NCBI GenBank assembly: GCA_029213195.1 | Contig: JARGNI010000029.1 | Coordinates: 1 to 64,000 of the forward strand | Direction: 5' to 3' | Source: Verrucomicrobiales bacterium | GTDB taxonomy: Bacteria; Verrucomicrobiota; Verrucomicrobiia; Verrucomicrobiales; DEV007 | DNA: 64,000 bases | Part shown: positions 56,034-64,000 of the stretch, in pieces | Layout of the letters: each line of letters begins with the position of its first letter | Numbering within the stretch: position 1 is the first letter of the stretch | Translations under genes and position numbers: made by a program | Notes under the pieces: model-generated | The model's input: the letters and a program-made list of their open reading frames with translations, nothing else | What the model was told of the DNA's origin: nothing | Database searches by the model: none

Positions 56034-56774
56034 ATGAGTGAACTTGATCGAAGAAAATTTATGGCTGGCTCCGGGGCCGTTCTCGGGATGAGCGCAATGG
56101 CAGCGGCGGCGGAGACGGATAAGCCTGAGGTGAATCTGGGCTCGGGAGGAGTTGTTCTGTTTCAGGGCGATTCCATCACGGATGCGGGAAGGGACAAGAA
56201 AGGACAGCGACCCAACCAGGCGAGAGGCCTGGGCACCGGGTATCCGGTCCATATTGCTGGCGGTCTTCTCCGGGATCACTCGGAACTGGGCCTGACTGTC
56301 CACAATCGTGGGATCAGTGGCAACAAGGTCCCCGATCTCGTGAAGCGTTGGCAGGTCGACTGTCTCGACTTGAAGCCGGATGTGCTGAGCATTCTCATCG
56401 GGGTGAATGACATCTGGCATAAACTCAATGGACGCTACGATGGCACTCCCGAAGTCTACCGGGATGGTTTTGCCAAGCTGCTCGAGGACACCCGGGCGGC
56501 TCTGCCGGAGACGACCTTTGTCGTTTGCGAGCCCTTTGTGCTGCGGTGTGGAGCGGTCAAGGACAACTGGTTTCCCGAGTTCGAGACCCGACGTGCCTTT
56601 GCCGAGGAAGTGGCCAAGGAAGCCGGAGCGATCTGGGTGCCATTTCAGCAGAAGTTTGACGAAGCCGTTGCGGCAGGAACCGAGCCCGCTTACTGGGCCG
56701 GAGATGGCGTGCATCCTTCGCTGGCGGGCCATGCCCTGATGGCGAAGACCTGGCGGGAGGCAGTTGGGATTTAG
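56034..56774 (+). CDS. SGNH/GDSL-type hydrolase with Tat-like signal
   Basis: 246 residues. N-terminal DRRKFMAGSGAVLGMSAMAAAA is a probable twin-arginine signal. Catalytic Ser47 in FQGDSITDAG (block I), NRGISGNKV (block II), IGVNDIW (block III) and the Asp224/His227 pair in DGVHPS (block V) are all present. Such esterases commonly remove acetyl or other acyl groups from glycans. Its position beside a sulfatase and a Gfo/Idh/MocA enzyme suggests polysaccharide breakdown, by inference. Confidence 0.92.
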   Translation: MSELDRRKFMAGSGAVLGMSAMAAAAETDKPEVNLGSGGVVLFQGDSITDAGRDKKGQRPNQARGLGTGYPVHIAGGLLRDHSELGLTVHNRGISGNKVPDLVKRWQVDCLDLKPDVLSILIGVNDIWHKLNGRYDGTPEVYRDGFAKLLEDTRAALPETTFVVCEPFVLRCGAVKDNWFPEFETRRAFAEEVAKEAGAIWVPFQQKFDEAVAAGTEPAYWAGDGVHPSLAGHALMAKTWREAVGI

Positions 56775-56792
56775 AATCCGCCAGGGGATCCA

Positions 56793-56827
56793 ACCCTGTT
56801 GGGTCAGTGACTTGACCCTGTCGGGTC
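56793..56827 (+). promoter_or_regulatory. Short leader with mutually exclusive hairpins before the ABC-F gene
   Basis: Four segments alternate: ACCC (56793-56796), GGGTCA (56801-56806), TGACCC (56813-56818), GGGTC (56823-56827). Segment 2 can pair with 1 or 3, and 3 with 2 or 4. This is attenuator-like in form, although the stems are only 4-6 bp. Function is inference. Confidence 0.3.
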
Positions 56828-56896
56828 GTTAGCGAGACCGCGTTGGGTGTTGAGTACGCGAGCTGGCGCGTTAGGGTGTCGGCCCGATTCCCGATC

Positions 56897-58807
56897 ATGT
56901 CGACCCCCTCCCTTCAGAAAGACGCTATTCTCTCTGCCAACGAGCTCAGTCTCGCCTTTGGTGGGGCTCCGATTCTTGATGGCGCGACTCTCGCCATCTA
57001 TCCGGGAGAGAAAGTCGGGTTGGTGGGGCGAAACGGCTGCGGAAAGTCCAGTTTCCTCCGTGTCCTCGCGGGAGATGAGGAGGCGGACGCCGGGTTGATC
57101 TCGAGGAAGCAGGGACTCGTCACCGGCTACCTCCCGCAGGAGTTCCAGCTCGATGACGAGGCCACGGTGGAGGAGAATATTCGCTCGGGAGCGGCCGACC
57201 TGATTGCCAAGATCGAGCGATTCGAAAGTGCCGCCGAGCTCAGTGAGAATGAAATGGATCGGCTCCAGGCGGAGATCGAGCATCTCGATGGATGGAACCT
57301 CGAGTCACGCATCGAGATCTTGATGAGAGAACTCGCGGCTCCTCCTGCGGACCGGATCGTGGGATATTTGTCAGGAGGAGAGAAACGTCGCGTTGGACTC
57401 TGTCGTGCGCTCCTCGCACAGCCCGACCTGCTCATCCTCGACGAGCCCACCAACCATCTCGATGCGGCTGCGATCTCCTGGCTCGAGGGATACCTCGCCT
57501 CGATGAGTGGAGCCTGCCTCTTCGTAACCCACGACCGGTATTTCCTGGATCGGATCGCGACCCGCATTGTCGAGTTGTCCGGGGGGCGTTTCTATTCTCA
57601 CGACGGAAACTACAGCGACTATCTTGTCGCCAAGGACGAGCGAGATCAGCGCGAGCAGGCGGCCGAGCACAAGCGCCAACGATTTCTTTCCCGCGAGATC
57701 GAGTGGGTGCGTGCCGGCGTGAAGGCCCGAGGAACCAAGCAACGCAACCGCCTCGAGAATTTCTATGCGGTCAAGGCACAGAAAGCACCGGACCAGGAGC
57801 TCGATATGGAGTTGGTGATTCCGACGCCTCCGAAGCTGGCCAATCTCGTGGTCGAGGCCGAGAACCTGGGGCATTTCTATGACCGGGATCCCTTGTTTCT
57901 CGGGATCGACCTTTCCTGCAAGGCGGGAGAATGCATCGGGATCGTCGGACCGAATGGGGCCGGGAAAACCACCTTTCTCCGATTGCTGATGGGGCAGTTG
58001 GAGCCGGCCGAGGGATCGGTTCGGGTCGGGAAGCGCACCGAGTTCAACTATGTGGACCAGACGCGACTCGAGCTCAATGAGGACAACAGTGTCCTCGAAG
58101 AGGTTTCCCAGGGAATCGATTCGGTGCGATTCGGAGACGAGGCACTCTCGGTCCGGGCCTACCTGAAGCGCTTTCTTTTCTCGGACGACCGCATCAACGA
58201 TCGGGTGGGGAATTTGTCAGGAGGGGAGAAGAATCGGGTTCTTCTCGCCAAGATCCTGAAGCGCGGGGGGAATTTCCTGGTCCTCGACGAACCGACCAAC
58301 GACCTCGATCTCCAGACGCTCCGAGTCCTCGAAGAGGCGCTCATCAATTTCGGAGGTACCGCGATGGTCGTCAGTCACGATCGCTGGTTTCTCGATCGAG
58401 TCTGTGATCGAGTCATCGTCTTCGACGGCGAGGGCCATGTCGATATCCAGGAGGGGAACTACTCCTACTATCTTGAGAAACGGAGAGGTCGCGAGGCCGT
58501 GATCGCTGCGGCGAAACCGAAGCCTGCGAAAAAGAAACGGGAGCGTCGGGATGACGGAAAGCCTCGCAAGCTGAAGTGGAAAGAGGAGCGTGAACTCGAA
58601 GGGATGGAAGAGACGATTCTCGAAGCGGAGTCGAAGATCGAGGAGATCGAAGGGAAGCTGAACGATCCGTCCTTCTTCATCGACCATTCGGAAGAGGCCG
58701 TCGGGCTTGCTGCAGATCTGGAGAAACGAAAGACCGAAGTGCAGGGTCTCTACGAGCGCTGGGAGGAACTGGAAGCGATTCGAGTTGCCTTCGAGGGAGC
58801 GGGGTAG
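56897..58807 (+). CDS. ABC-F family ATPase (Uup-type)
   Basis: 636 residues, two ABC domains in one soluble chain without membrane segments. Walker A GLVGRNGCGKSS and GPNGAGKTT; signatures LSGGEKRRVGL and LSGGEKNRVLL; Walker B LLILDEPTNHLD and FLVLDEPTNDLD. The linker between them is charged and helical, and a C-terminal coiled coil (about 560-636) resembles the Uup C-terminal domain. ABC-F proteins act on the ribosome, and Uup also on DNA intermediates. Start at 56897; the frame extends 18 codons upstream without support. Confidence 0.93.
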   Translation: MSTPSLQKDAILSANELSLAFGGAPILDGATLAIYPGEKVGLVGRNGCGKSSFLRVLAGDEEADAGLISRKQGLVTGYLPQEFQLDDEATVEENIRSGAADLIAKIERFESAAELSENEMDRLQAEIEHLDGWNLESRIEILMRELAAPPADRIVGYLSGGEKRRVGLCRALLAQPDLLILDEPTNHLDAAAISWLEGYLASMSGACLFVTHDRYFLDRIATRIVELSGGRFYSHDGNYSDYLVAKDERDQREQAAEHKRQRFLSREIEWVRAGVKARGTKQRNRLENFYAVKAQKAPDQELDMELVIPTPPKLANLVVEAENLGHFYDRDPLFLGIDLSCKAGECIGIVGPNGAGKTTFLRLLMGQLEPAEGSVRVGKRTEFNYVDQTRLELNEDNSVLEEVSQGIDSVRFGDEALSVRAYLKRFLFSDDRINDRVGNLSGGEKNRVLLAKILKRGGNFLVLDEPTNDLDLQTLRVLEEALINFGGTAMVVSHDRWFLDRVCDRVIVFDGEGHVDIQEGNYSYYLEKRRGREAVIAAAKPKPAKKKRERRDDGKPRKLKWKEERELEGMEETILEAESKIEEIEGKLNDPSFFIDHSEEAVGLAADLEKRKTEVQGLYERWEELEAIRVAFEGAG

Positions 58808-58810
58808 GGG

Positions 58811-58869
58811 GTAGCGGAACGGGCAACCGTTCCGATCGCCTCTTTCGGAATTCTTGCGAATTCCGCTAC
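58811..58869. repeat. GTAGCGGAA-type palindromic element, head-to-head pair
   Basis: Begins GTAGCGG (58811-58817) and ends CCGCTAC (58863-58869). Contains CGGAACGG/CCGTTCCG (loop GCAA, 58815-58834) and, inverted, CGGAATTC/GAATTCCG (loop TTGC, 58846-58865). It sits between the convergent ABC-F and PVC heme-protein genes and may help end transcription of both. Confidence 0.65.
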
Positions 58870-58892
58870 GTTCTCTGACCTGACACGCTCGC

Positions 58893-61800
58893 CTATTTCG
58901 CAATCTTCTCGTCGTCTCCGTGGCTTTCTTCGCCGTGAGAAGAGCTGTTCTTTTTCCCTCCCTTTTTCTGTGCTGCAAGGTAAGCAACGAGATCTCGCAG
59001 ATCCTTGGGAGGAAGTGCCATGGCGACCGGAGGCATCGCCGATACCGGTGGGGCGACTTCCTTCACCTTCTCTCGATCGACACGAGTGGGCTTGTTGTCG
59101 AGGCCGACGACGACAAGGTGGTCCTTGGCCTCCGAGGCGAGGCGACCGACGATGGAGTCGCCACTCTTCAGCGAAATCGTGGTCATGCCATAGCCTTCGG
59201 TGATTTCTGCTCCCGGGTTCACGATGGCTTCGAGCACCTTCTCACGTGAAAGTTTCTTTCCGACTCCCGAGAGGTTGGGGCCCTGGACTCCGCCTTCTTT
59301 TCCGACCTTGTGGCACTGCAGGCAGGCGCCCTGGTTCTTGAAGACGATCTCACCCCGGGCGATATCTCCGCCCTGGAGGCTCAGGTCAAATACTGCATTG
59401 GGACTCGTGGCCGCATAGGTAGCCGCCGCTTCGTCACCGGCGGCGCTCAGGAGGAGGTAGGCGTCGAGCCAGAGTCCGCGGCGGAGGTCTTTCTCCCGAC
59501 CCGACCAGAGAGCCTGGATCTTTGTCGGCTCCGATTTCCCCCAACCTTCGAGAGCGGCGCGGGCGACGATGAGATCGTCTTTGGCGATGGCTTCGGAGGC
59601 GACCGTTGCGACATCGGCGATTCCGCGTGCGAATCCTTCCCGAATCGCTGCAGCTCGAACCGCTGCGGCGGGATCTTTCCAAAGTCCCGTGATGATTCCG
59701 TTGAGCGCCTCGGCGTCTTGGACTTCTTCGGATTTGACGAGGCTGTCGAGGATGGCGACCCGGAGGTCCGGGGTGAGGGCTTCGTTGACGACCTGGCTCA
59801 TCAGGGTATCGGGGTCGAGATCGATACCGGTAGAGGTTGCGAGTTCCATCCCGAGGGTCATGAGCGCAGAATCGTGGGGTTGGGTCAGGAATTTGCGAAG
59901 GTCCTTTCCGATGGCACCGGCGAGGGCCTCCGCGGAGCGATCGGCAGAGGTCGAGACAGGGCGGAAGGTCCCATGGACGGGATCGGTGACGATGGGGGTT
60001 GTCCACATCTGCAGGGCGAGCAGGGCCGACTTTCGGACCGAAAGCTTGAGCTCGGGAGTGCCGGCAAGCGAGAGGAGTTCCCTGGCGTGGTCGACCCCTC
60101 CTCGGCGATAGTTGGCGGCGATGATACGTCGCTGAACCGTCTCGGGAAAGTTGGCCGTAGCCGATCCCAGGGCCGCGAGTTGGTCACCCGCTTCGGAATC
60201 AACGGCTGCGGTGTCGTAGACCGCGCGGACCGCTTCCCGGGCGATCAGCGGATTGCCATCATCGAGAAACTCGGCAGTGGCGGGACTTTCATGACGGCGC
60301 AGGGCGAGAAGGGCGAGGAGTCGGATTTCACTGGAGTCGGAGTCTGCCTTTTCAATCAGGCTTTGCTCTGTGGCGAGGCGGTCGAGAGCGGTGAGAAGAG
60401 CATGGCGAAGAACCACGTCGGTGTCATTGGCTTCGTTCTGCTGCACTGCTGCGAAGATCGTCTCGATCAAATTCTCGTCGCCTCGTTCTCCGAGTCGGCT
60501 CAGGGCAATCGCGGCGAGGGAACGGACCCGGTCGGAAGCATCGTTCTTCACGACGGCGACGAGAGCTTCCTTGGCCGAAGCCTCCCCGAGGTCTCCGAGG
60601 ACACGGGCAGCGTTCGCACGGATTTCGGGTTCGCTGTCCTCAAGCAGGCTGATGAGAGGTTTTGTCACCGCGACTCCGCGACGACCGGCCTGACCAAGTC
60701 CCCAGGTCGCGTGGAGCCTCGAGTAGAGAGAGGCACCTGTCGTGGCGACCGAGGCGAGATGCGTTTTGCCTTCGACTTCCCGATCGACGAGAGCGAACTG
60801 CGCTTCCTGGCGGACGCGACGATCCGCGTGGCTGAGGAGGTCGAGGAGTTCCTTGTCCTCACGCTTGGCAAATCCTTTGGCGAACAAAGCAGCGACTTCC
60901 TGCCCAGCCTTCTGCTTGGCCGGGTCCGTCGAGCCGGCGACCTGGATAGATCCGTTGGTGTTGACACTCCAGCCGCCACCGAAATCGCAGAGATAGATAT
61001 TTCCATCAAACCCGAGTTCGACATCGCTCGCTCCGACGCCTTTGAAAACGACCTCTTCGGAGGTAGCGTGGTAACCGGCGCCTTTGGGTTCGACACCGAC
61101 GGAGAGAACCGTGCAGTTGGCGGAGGGGCCTCGGTAGTTCGCGAGGAGAAACTTACCCTTGAGATCGTCGGGGAGAGAATTCCCGGTCAGGTAGGTGACC
61201 CCGGAAGGTCCTCGCGCGACATGGGAGGCGGGTGGATAGACCCACTGGGGCTGGTTTTCATTCCAGGTGTCGTACATTTTCTCCGCGACCCACATGGATT
61301 TCTCGGGATGAAAGTCACCCCAGTCGAGATGCGTCACGTAGTGGTGAGGAGACTGGTGAGACATGTCCCAACCGGAGTCGGTCCCTTCGAGAGCGTAGAC
61401 CATGCGGGCGAGGTCTCCGATGTCGCCAGTGTTGTCGAAGGTGAAGAGATTCCCGTAGTCGTCAAAGGCGAGTTCCTGCGGATTGCGAAGGCCCTCACAG
61501 AACACCTCGAGACCGGAACCATCGGACTCGCAGCGAAAGATCGCGCCTCGTCCCGAGCCGGGGTGGGTTTCTCCCTTGGCATCGGTCACGTGATACCCTC
61601 GGTCTCCCACGGAGAAGTAGAGCCGTCCATCGGGTCCGCGAATGATCCCATGCAGGTCGTGCCCGATGAAGGACACCCGGACTCCGTATCCCGTCGAGAT
61701 CACTTCCTCTTCATCGGCAATGCCGTCATCGTCGGTATCGGTCAGCTTCCATACGTGTGGGATGCAGGTGAAAAAGACCGAGCCCTCGTCGGCGAGCACA

Positions 61801-62330
61801 GAAAATCCGATGCCATCGAGAGGTTCTTTGAACCGATCGGAAAAGAGCGTCCGATGATCGGCAACTCCGTTGCCATCCTTGTCCTCGAGGCGGATGATGC
61901 GATCGGCGACCCGGCTGAACCATCCCTCCGGAAAGCTGGTTGCGTATTTTTCATACATCTTGAGTCGGTCTTCGACCGTGACTGCCTGGAAGTCGTCGCG
62001 AATCAGTTCGTTGGCCCCGCGAAGATCGGGGACGCCCAGCCAGAAACGATTGGCTTCTGCCACAAAGAGTCTTCCTTTCGCATCAAATCCGAAACTGCCT
62101 GGATTCTCGACAAAGGGAAACGCGACCCAGGTGTGACCCTCGAGTCCCTTGTGCTCGATCAATCCTCGAAAGGAAGTCTTCTCGTTCGGGAGCTCGGGAA
62201 TTTCCGCTTCGAGAACGGTTGGCAATGGCTTGAAACGGCTCTCCAGTTCTTCCGGGGTGATCGCAGAAGCGTTCGGCGCAGCAAGAAGAACGAGGAAGGA
62301 GAAAAACAGGAAAAGCTGGAATTTTCGCAT
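58893..62330 (-). CDS. PVC-type propeller / HEAT / cytochrome c protein
   Basis: 1145 residues with signal peptide (LFLFFSFLVLLAAPNASA). Residues about 50-480 form a soluble-dehydrogenase-like propeller (PGSFGFDAKGRLFVAEANR, IIRGPDGRLYFSVGDRG, LRNPQELAFDDYGNLF). HEAT-like helical repeats fill about 500-960 (EIRANAARVLGDLGEAS, DRVRSLAAIALSRLGE). The C-terminal cytochrome c domain carries CLQCH at 1003-1007 and MPPVAM as likely axial-ligand region. This architecture is characteristic of Planctomycetes and Verrucomicrobia, often near sulfatases; its reaction is unknown. The tail is rich in Lys, Ser and His. Confidence 0.93.
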   Translation of the reverse strand: MRKFQLFLFFSFLVLLAAPNASAITPEELESRFKPLPTVLEAEIPELPNEKTSFRGLIEHKGLEGHTWVAFPFVENPGSFGFDAKGRLFVAEANRFWLGVPDLRGANELIRDDFQAVTVEDRLKMYEKYATSFPEGWFSRVADRIIRLEDKDGNGVADHRTLFSDRFKEPLDGIGFSVLADEGSVFFTCIPHVWKLTDTDDDGIADEEEVISTGYGVRVSFIGHDLHGIIRGPDGRLYFSVGDRGYHVTDAKGETHPGSGRGAIFRCESDGSGLEVFCEGLRNPQELAFDDYGNLFTFDNTGDIGDLARMVYALEGTDSGWDMSHQSPHHYVTHLDWGDFHPEKSMWVAEKMYDTWNENQPQWVYPPASHVARGPSGVTYLTGNSLPDDLKGKFLLANYRGPSANCTVLSVGVEPKGAGYHATSEEVVFKGVGASDVELGFDGNIYLCDFGGGWSVNTNGSIQVAGSTDPAKQKAGQEVAALFAKGFAKREDKELLDLLSHADRRVRQEAQFALVDREVEGKTHLASVATTGASLYSRLHATWGLGQAGRRGVAVTKPLISLLEDSEPEIRANAARVLGDLGEASAKEALVAVVKNDASDRVRSLAAIALSRLGERGDENLIETIFAAVQQNEANDTDVVLRHALLTALDRLATEQSLIEKADSDSSEIRLLALLALRRHESPATAEFLDDGNPLIAREAVRAVYDTAAVDSEAGDQLAALGSATANFPETVQRRIIAANYRRGGVDHARELLSLAGTPELKLSVRKSALLALQMWTTPIVTDPVHGTFRPVSTSADRSAEALAGAIGKDLRKFLTQPHDSALMTLGMELATSTGIDLDPDTLMSQVVNEALTPDLRVAILDSLVKSEEVQDAEALNGIITGLWKDPAAAVRAAAIREGFARGIADVATVASEAIAKDDLIVARAALEGWGKSEPTKIQALWSGREKDLRRGLWLDAYLLLSAAGDEAAATYAATSPNAVFDLSLQGGDIARGEIVFKNQGACLQCHKVGKEGGVQGPNLSGVGKKLSREKVLEAIVNPGAEITEGYGMTTISLKSGDSIVGRLASEAKDHLVVVGLDNKPTRVDREKVKEVAPPVSAMPPVAMALPPKDLRDLVAYLAAQKKGGKKNSSSHGEESHGDDEKIAK

Positions 62331-62514
62331 GGGGCGGGAGATTACGATCCTTCGAGACGTTCGGCAACTGGCGATTATGGCGAGAGATCGCGAAAGTTGG
62401 ACGCGAGAACGCGTGATAGGTACTCCGCAAAAAGACTTTTCTATGCCCGATATCTTTCGTAGCTTCCCGTGCCCGTGGTTCTTTTCGCCTTGGCTTTATC
62501 CCTCCTCTTTTTTC

Positions 62515-62997
62515 ATGTCACAGTCTCAGTATGCGCTCATTGTTGCCTTGCCCGAGGGAACGATTCACCACTACCTGCTTTCGGCGAAGGAGATCACGAT
62601 CGGAAGAGGCGAGGGGAATGCGATCGTTTTGGATTGGGAGACCGTTTCGAGCCGCCATTGTTGCCTGAAGAGAACGGAAAAGGGATTCGATCTCATCGAC
62701 CTCAACTCGACCAACGGGACCAAGCTCAAAGGCGAGCCCGTCAGCGAGAAGCCCGTGAGTCTTTCCCATGGGGATGCCATGGTCATCGGAACGAACGTGA
62801 AAGCCCGCTTCGTCGAGCTGGAAGAGATCACGGAGCAGGAAAAGAAGACCCCAGCCAACCAGGGGGGGCGGACTCAACGTCTTCAAGTGACTCCAAAGCT
62901 CCCCGAGATGCCGTCGATCAACCCGGTCGCAGCCGCCGTAGCCAAGGCGGGTAAGCAGGGGGGGGCGTCGATAGCGGAGCTTCGGAAGCTCTCCTGA
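62515..62997 (+). CDS. FHA-domain protein
   Basis: 160 residues. A forkhead-associated domain is at about 20-90: ITIGRGEGNAIVLDWETVSSRH with the phosphothreonine-binding Arg and SSRH, and DLNSTNGTKL with the conserved NG. The C-terminal part is Lys/Pro/Ala-rich and disordered. It binds phosphothreonine peptides, so a Ser/Thr kinase partner is expected, but none is in the window. Start at 62515; an upstream ATG at 62443 is possible but adds a hydrophobic stretch unusual for the family. Confidence 0.88.
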   Translation: MSQSQYALIVALPEGTIHHYLLSAKEITIGRGEGNAIVLDWETVSSRHCCLKRTEKGFDLIDLNSTNGTKLKGEPVSEKPVSLSHGDAMVIGTNVKARFVELEEITEQEKKTPANQGGRTQRLQVTPKLPEMPSINPVAAAVAKAGKQGGASIAELRKLS

Positions 62998-63007
62998 TTT
63001 AACGTAA

Positions 63008-63024
63008 TTCTCTTTCAAAGAGAA
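63008..63024. repeat. Short dyad TTCTCT...AGAGAA between the FHA and OB-fold genes
   Basis: TTCTCTTTCAAAGAGAA, arms of 6-8 bp, 38 bp upstream of the ATG at 63062. It may be an operator or weak hairpin; there is no further evidence. Confidence 0.3.
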
Positions 63025-63061
63025 CTGGAAGGCGAAGCCAAAAAGCAGCACAATACTCAGC

Positions 63062-63796
63062 ATGAGATATCGTCGACCCTTCTTGCACTCTTCACTCATC
63101 CTGGGTCTCGCGCTTTCCGGAGTTTCAGGAATTTCTCAAGAAAAGGAAGAGGAGGGGAACTCTCTCGGTGATCTCTTCAAGAAAGTGAAGGAGATCAAGG
63201 TGCCGGAATCTGTCACCGGTCTTCCCGATCAGATTACGGAGTTGAAGGAGTCCTACCTCGAGACGGCGAAAACGGTCGAGGATTTGCGACACGAGGTGGA
63301 GATGCTGCGCCAGGAGGTCTACGATCTCAAAAAGAAGAACGAAGAGCTCTCCAAGGCTGTCGGAGCCAACGTCGAAGCGGAAGGCGTCAGCAATCTACTG
63401 AAGCCGGTCGAGGTCAGCTCCACGCAGTTGGTGGAAAGGTTTGTCGAGGATCGCACCACGGCCGAGGAACGATATCGTGACCGCTACCTGAAAGTCGTGG
63501 GAATCATCGATCGATTCGAGACCGGGCCTCAAGCCATCTATGTCTACCTGCGGGCCGAAGGGCAGGATGCCATGGTCAAAGCGCAGGTTCAGACCGGCAC
63601 CGACATGCATGTGGAAGCCCTGACGGCCCAGGGACGTCTCATCAGTCGAAATGATCGACGGACTCTCCTCAGTGTCGGGCAACCGGTCGCAATCGTGGGA
63701 ACCTGCCGGGGGTTTTCGCTCAATGTGGAAATCATCAATGGCCGAATCGACGGGCTCAGCGAGAAAAAAACGGCCACCGCTCCGGCGAAGAACTAG
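63062..63796 (+). CDS. Exported coiled-coil protein with OB-fold (tRNA_anti-like) domain
   Basis: 244 residues. The signal peptide ends near residue 25 (LILGLALSGVSGISQ). A heptad-rich coiled coil covers about 55-100 (LETAKTVEDLRHEVEMLRQE). Residues about 125-230 resemble the tRNA_anti-like OB-fold found in exported proteins of this phylum (YLKVVGIIDRFETGPQAIYVYL, GQPVAIVGTCRGF). The coiled coil suggests trimer or dimer formation at the envelope. Function unknown. Confidence 0.75.
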   Translation: MRYRRPFLHSSLILGLALSGVSGISQEKEEEGNSLGDLFKKVKEIKVPESVTGLPDQITELKESYLETAKTVEDLRHEVEMLRQEVYDLKKKNEELSKAVGANVEAEGVSNLLKPVEVSSTQLVERFVEDRTTAEERYRDRYLKVVGIIDRFETGPQAIYVYLRAEGQDAMVKAQVQTGTDMHVEALTAQGRLISRNDRRTLLSVGQPVAIVGTCRGFSLNVEIINGRIDGLSEKKTATAPAKN

Positions 63797-63829
63797 TGGC
63801 GGAAGCCGTTCGCTCTGCGCTTTTTTGGC

Positions 63830-64000
63830 TTAGTGTTTCTCTCCCACGGGAGCTTTTTCGGCTCCCTTCAGGTTTTTCATCCACTCCCAGAGCGCTTCGA
63901 ACTGCTGATCGGCATCGCCTTCGTAGAAGCTCGGATTCAGGGCTGTCTTTTTGTCCGAGGTGTATTTCGGCATGATGGTGGTCGGGACGAAACGCTGCGG
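63830..64000 (-). CDS. C-terminal end of a probable cytochrome c-domain protein, cut by the window edge
   Basis: 56 residues before a TAA at 63830-63832; the rest lies past 64000. The visible sequence includes RFVPTTIMPKYTSDKK (a Met in the position of a cytochrome c axial ligand), then EALWEWMKNL and a Lys/Glu-rich end. This matches the tail of class I cytochrome c domains in PVC-type proteins. No heme CxxCH motif is in view, so the call is tentative. Confidence 0.55.
   Translation of the reverse strand, partial: PQRFVPTTIMPKYTSDKKTALNPSFYEGDADQQFEALWEWMKNLKGAEKAPVGEKH

Noticed and set aside
59310-62462. 1050-codon plus-strand open frame opposite the PVC heme protein gene
   Set aside because: It is antisense to a protein with clear propeller, HEAT and cytochrome motifs. 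Its translation has no domain, signal or plausible composition. Long antisense frames are common in this GC-rich region.

Overview
The window reads as the chromosome of a heterotrophic member of the Verrucomicrobiota (PVC superphylum). The pointers are a very large PVC-type propeller/HEAT/cytochrome c protein, a sulfatase next to a Tat-exported Gfo/Idh/MocA oxidoreductase and an SGNH hydrolase, a PQQ-like propeller protein, and a Gram-negative type II secretion system (T2SS). This is inferred from gene families; no rRNA is present to confirm it.

Layout. 1-8 kb: a TPR protein cut by the window edge, a lone 2-oxoacid dehydrogenase E2 on the minus strand, then an ABC ATPase / FtsX permease / AttH-like lipocalin operon. 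8-15 kb: a NosR-like covalent flavoprotein with a pseudopilin-like partner, a methyltransferase, an SDR enzyme, a PQQ-like propeller protein, then truB and ribF. 15-28.6 kb: a sensor kinase with an extracytoplasmic discoidin-like region and its NarL-type regulator, xylulokinase, a DUF374 acyltransferase overlapping folD, sucA-sucB, a LysM protein, a molybdopterin adenylyltransferase and a CPA1 antiporter. 28.85-29.35 kb: tRNA-Val followed by 2.56 tandem copies of a 174-bp unit, each starting with the last 20 nt of the tRNA.

31.4-52.5 kb is the most unusual part and is visibly richer in A+T than its flanks. It holds a nearly complete T2SS (secretin, E, F, G, H, I, J, K, L, M, and two related gspC-like genes on either side of the divergent gspD), a small lipoprotein, a SCO1-cytochrome c fusion, and a 2376-residue exported protein. 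That protein joins a multicopper oxidase, three galactose-binding-like domains, a spondin domain and a C-terminal di-heme MauG/CcpA-type peroxidase. My reading is that the locus makes, matures (copper via SCO) and secretes (T2SS) a giant copper/heme oxidase. This cooperation is inferred from order and domain content only.

53-64 kb returns to the higher-GC style: a sulfatase, a Gfo/Idh/MocA oxidoreductase, an SGNH hydrolase, an ABC-F ATPase with a possible alternative-hairpin leader, the PVC propeller/HEAT/cytochrome protein, an FHA protein, an OB-fold coiled-coil protein and the C-terminal end of a probable cytochrome c protein. A family of small palindromes (GTAGCGGAA-NNN-GCNA-NNN-TTCCG, with compensating changes in the stems) lies between genes in several places.
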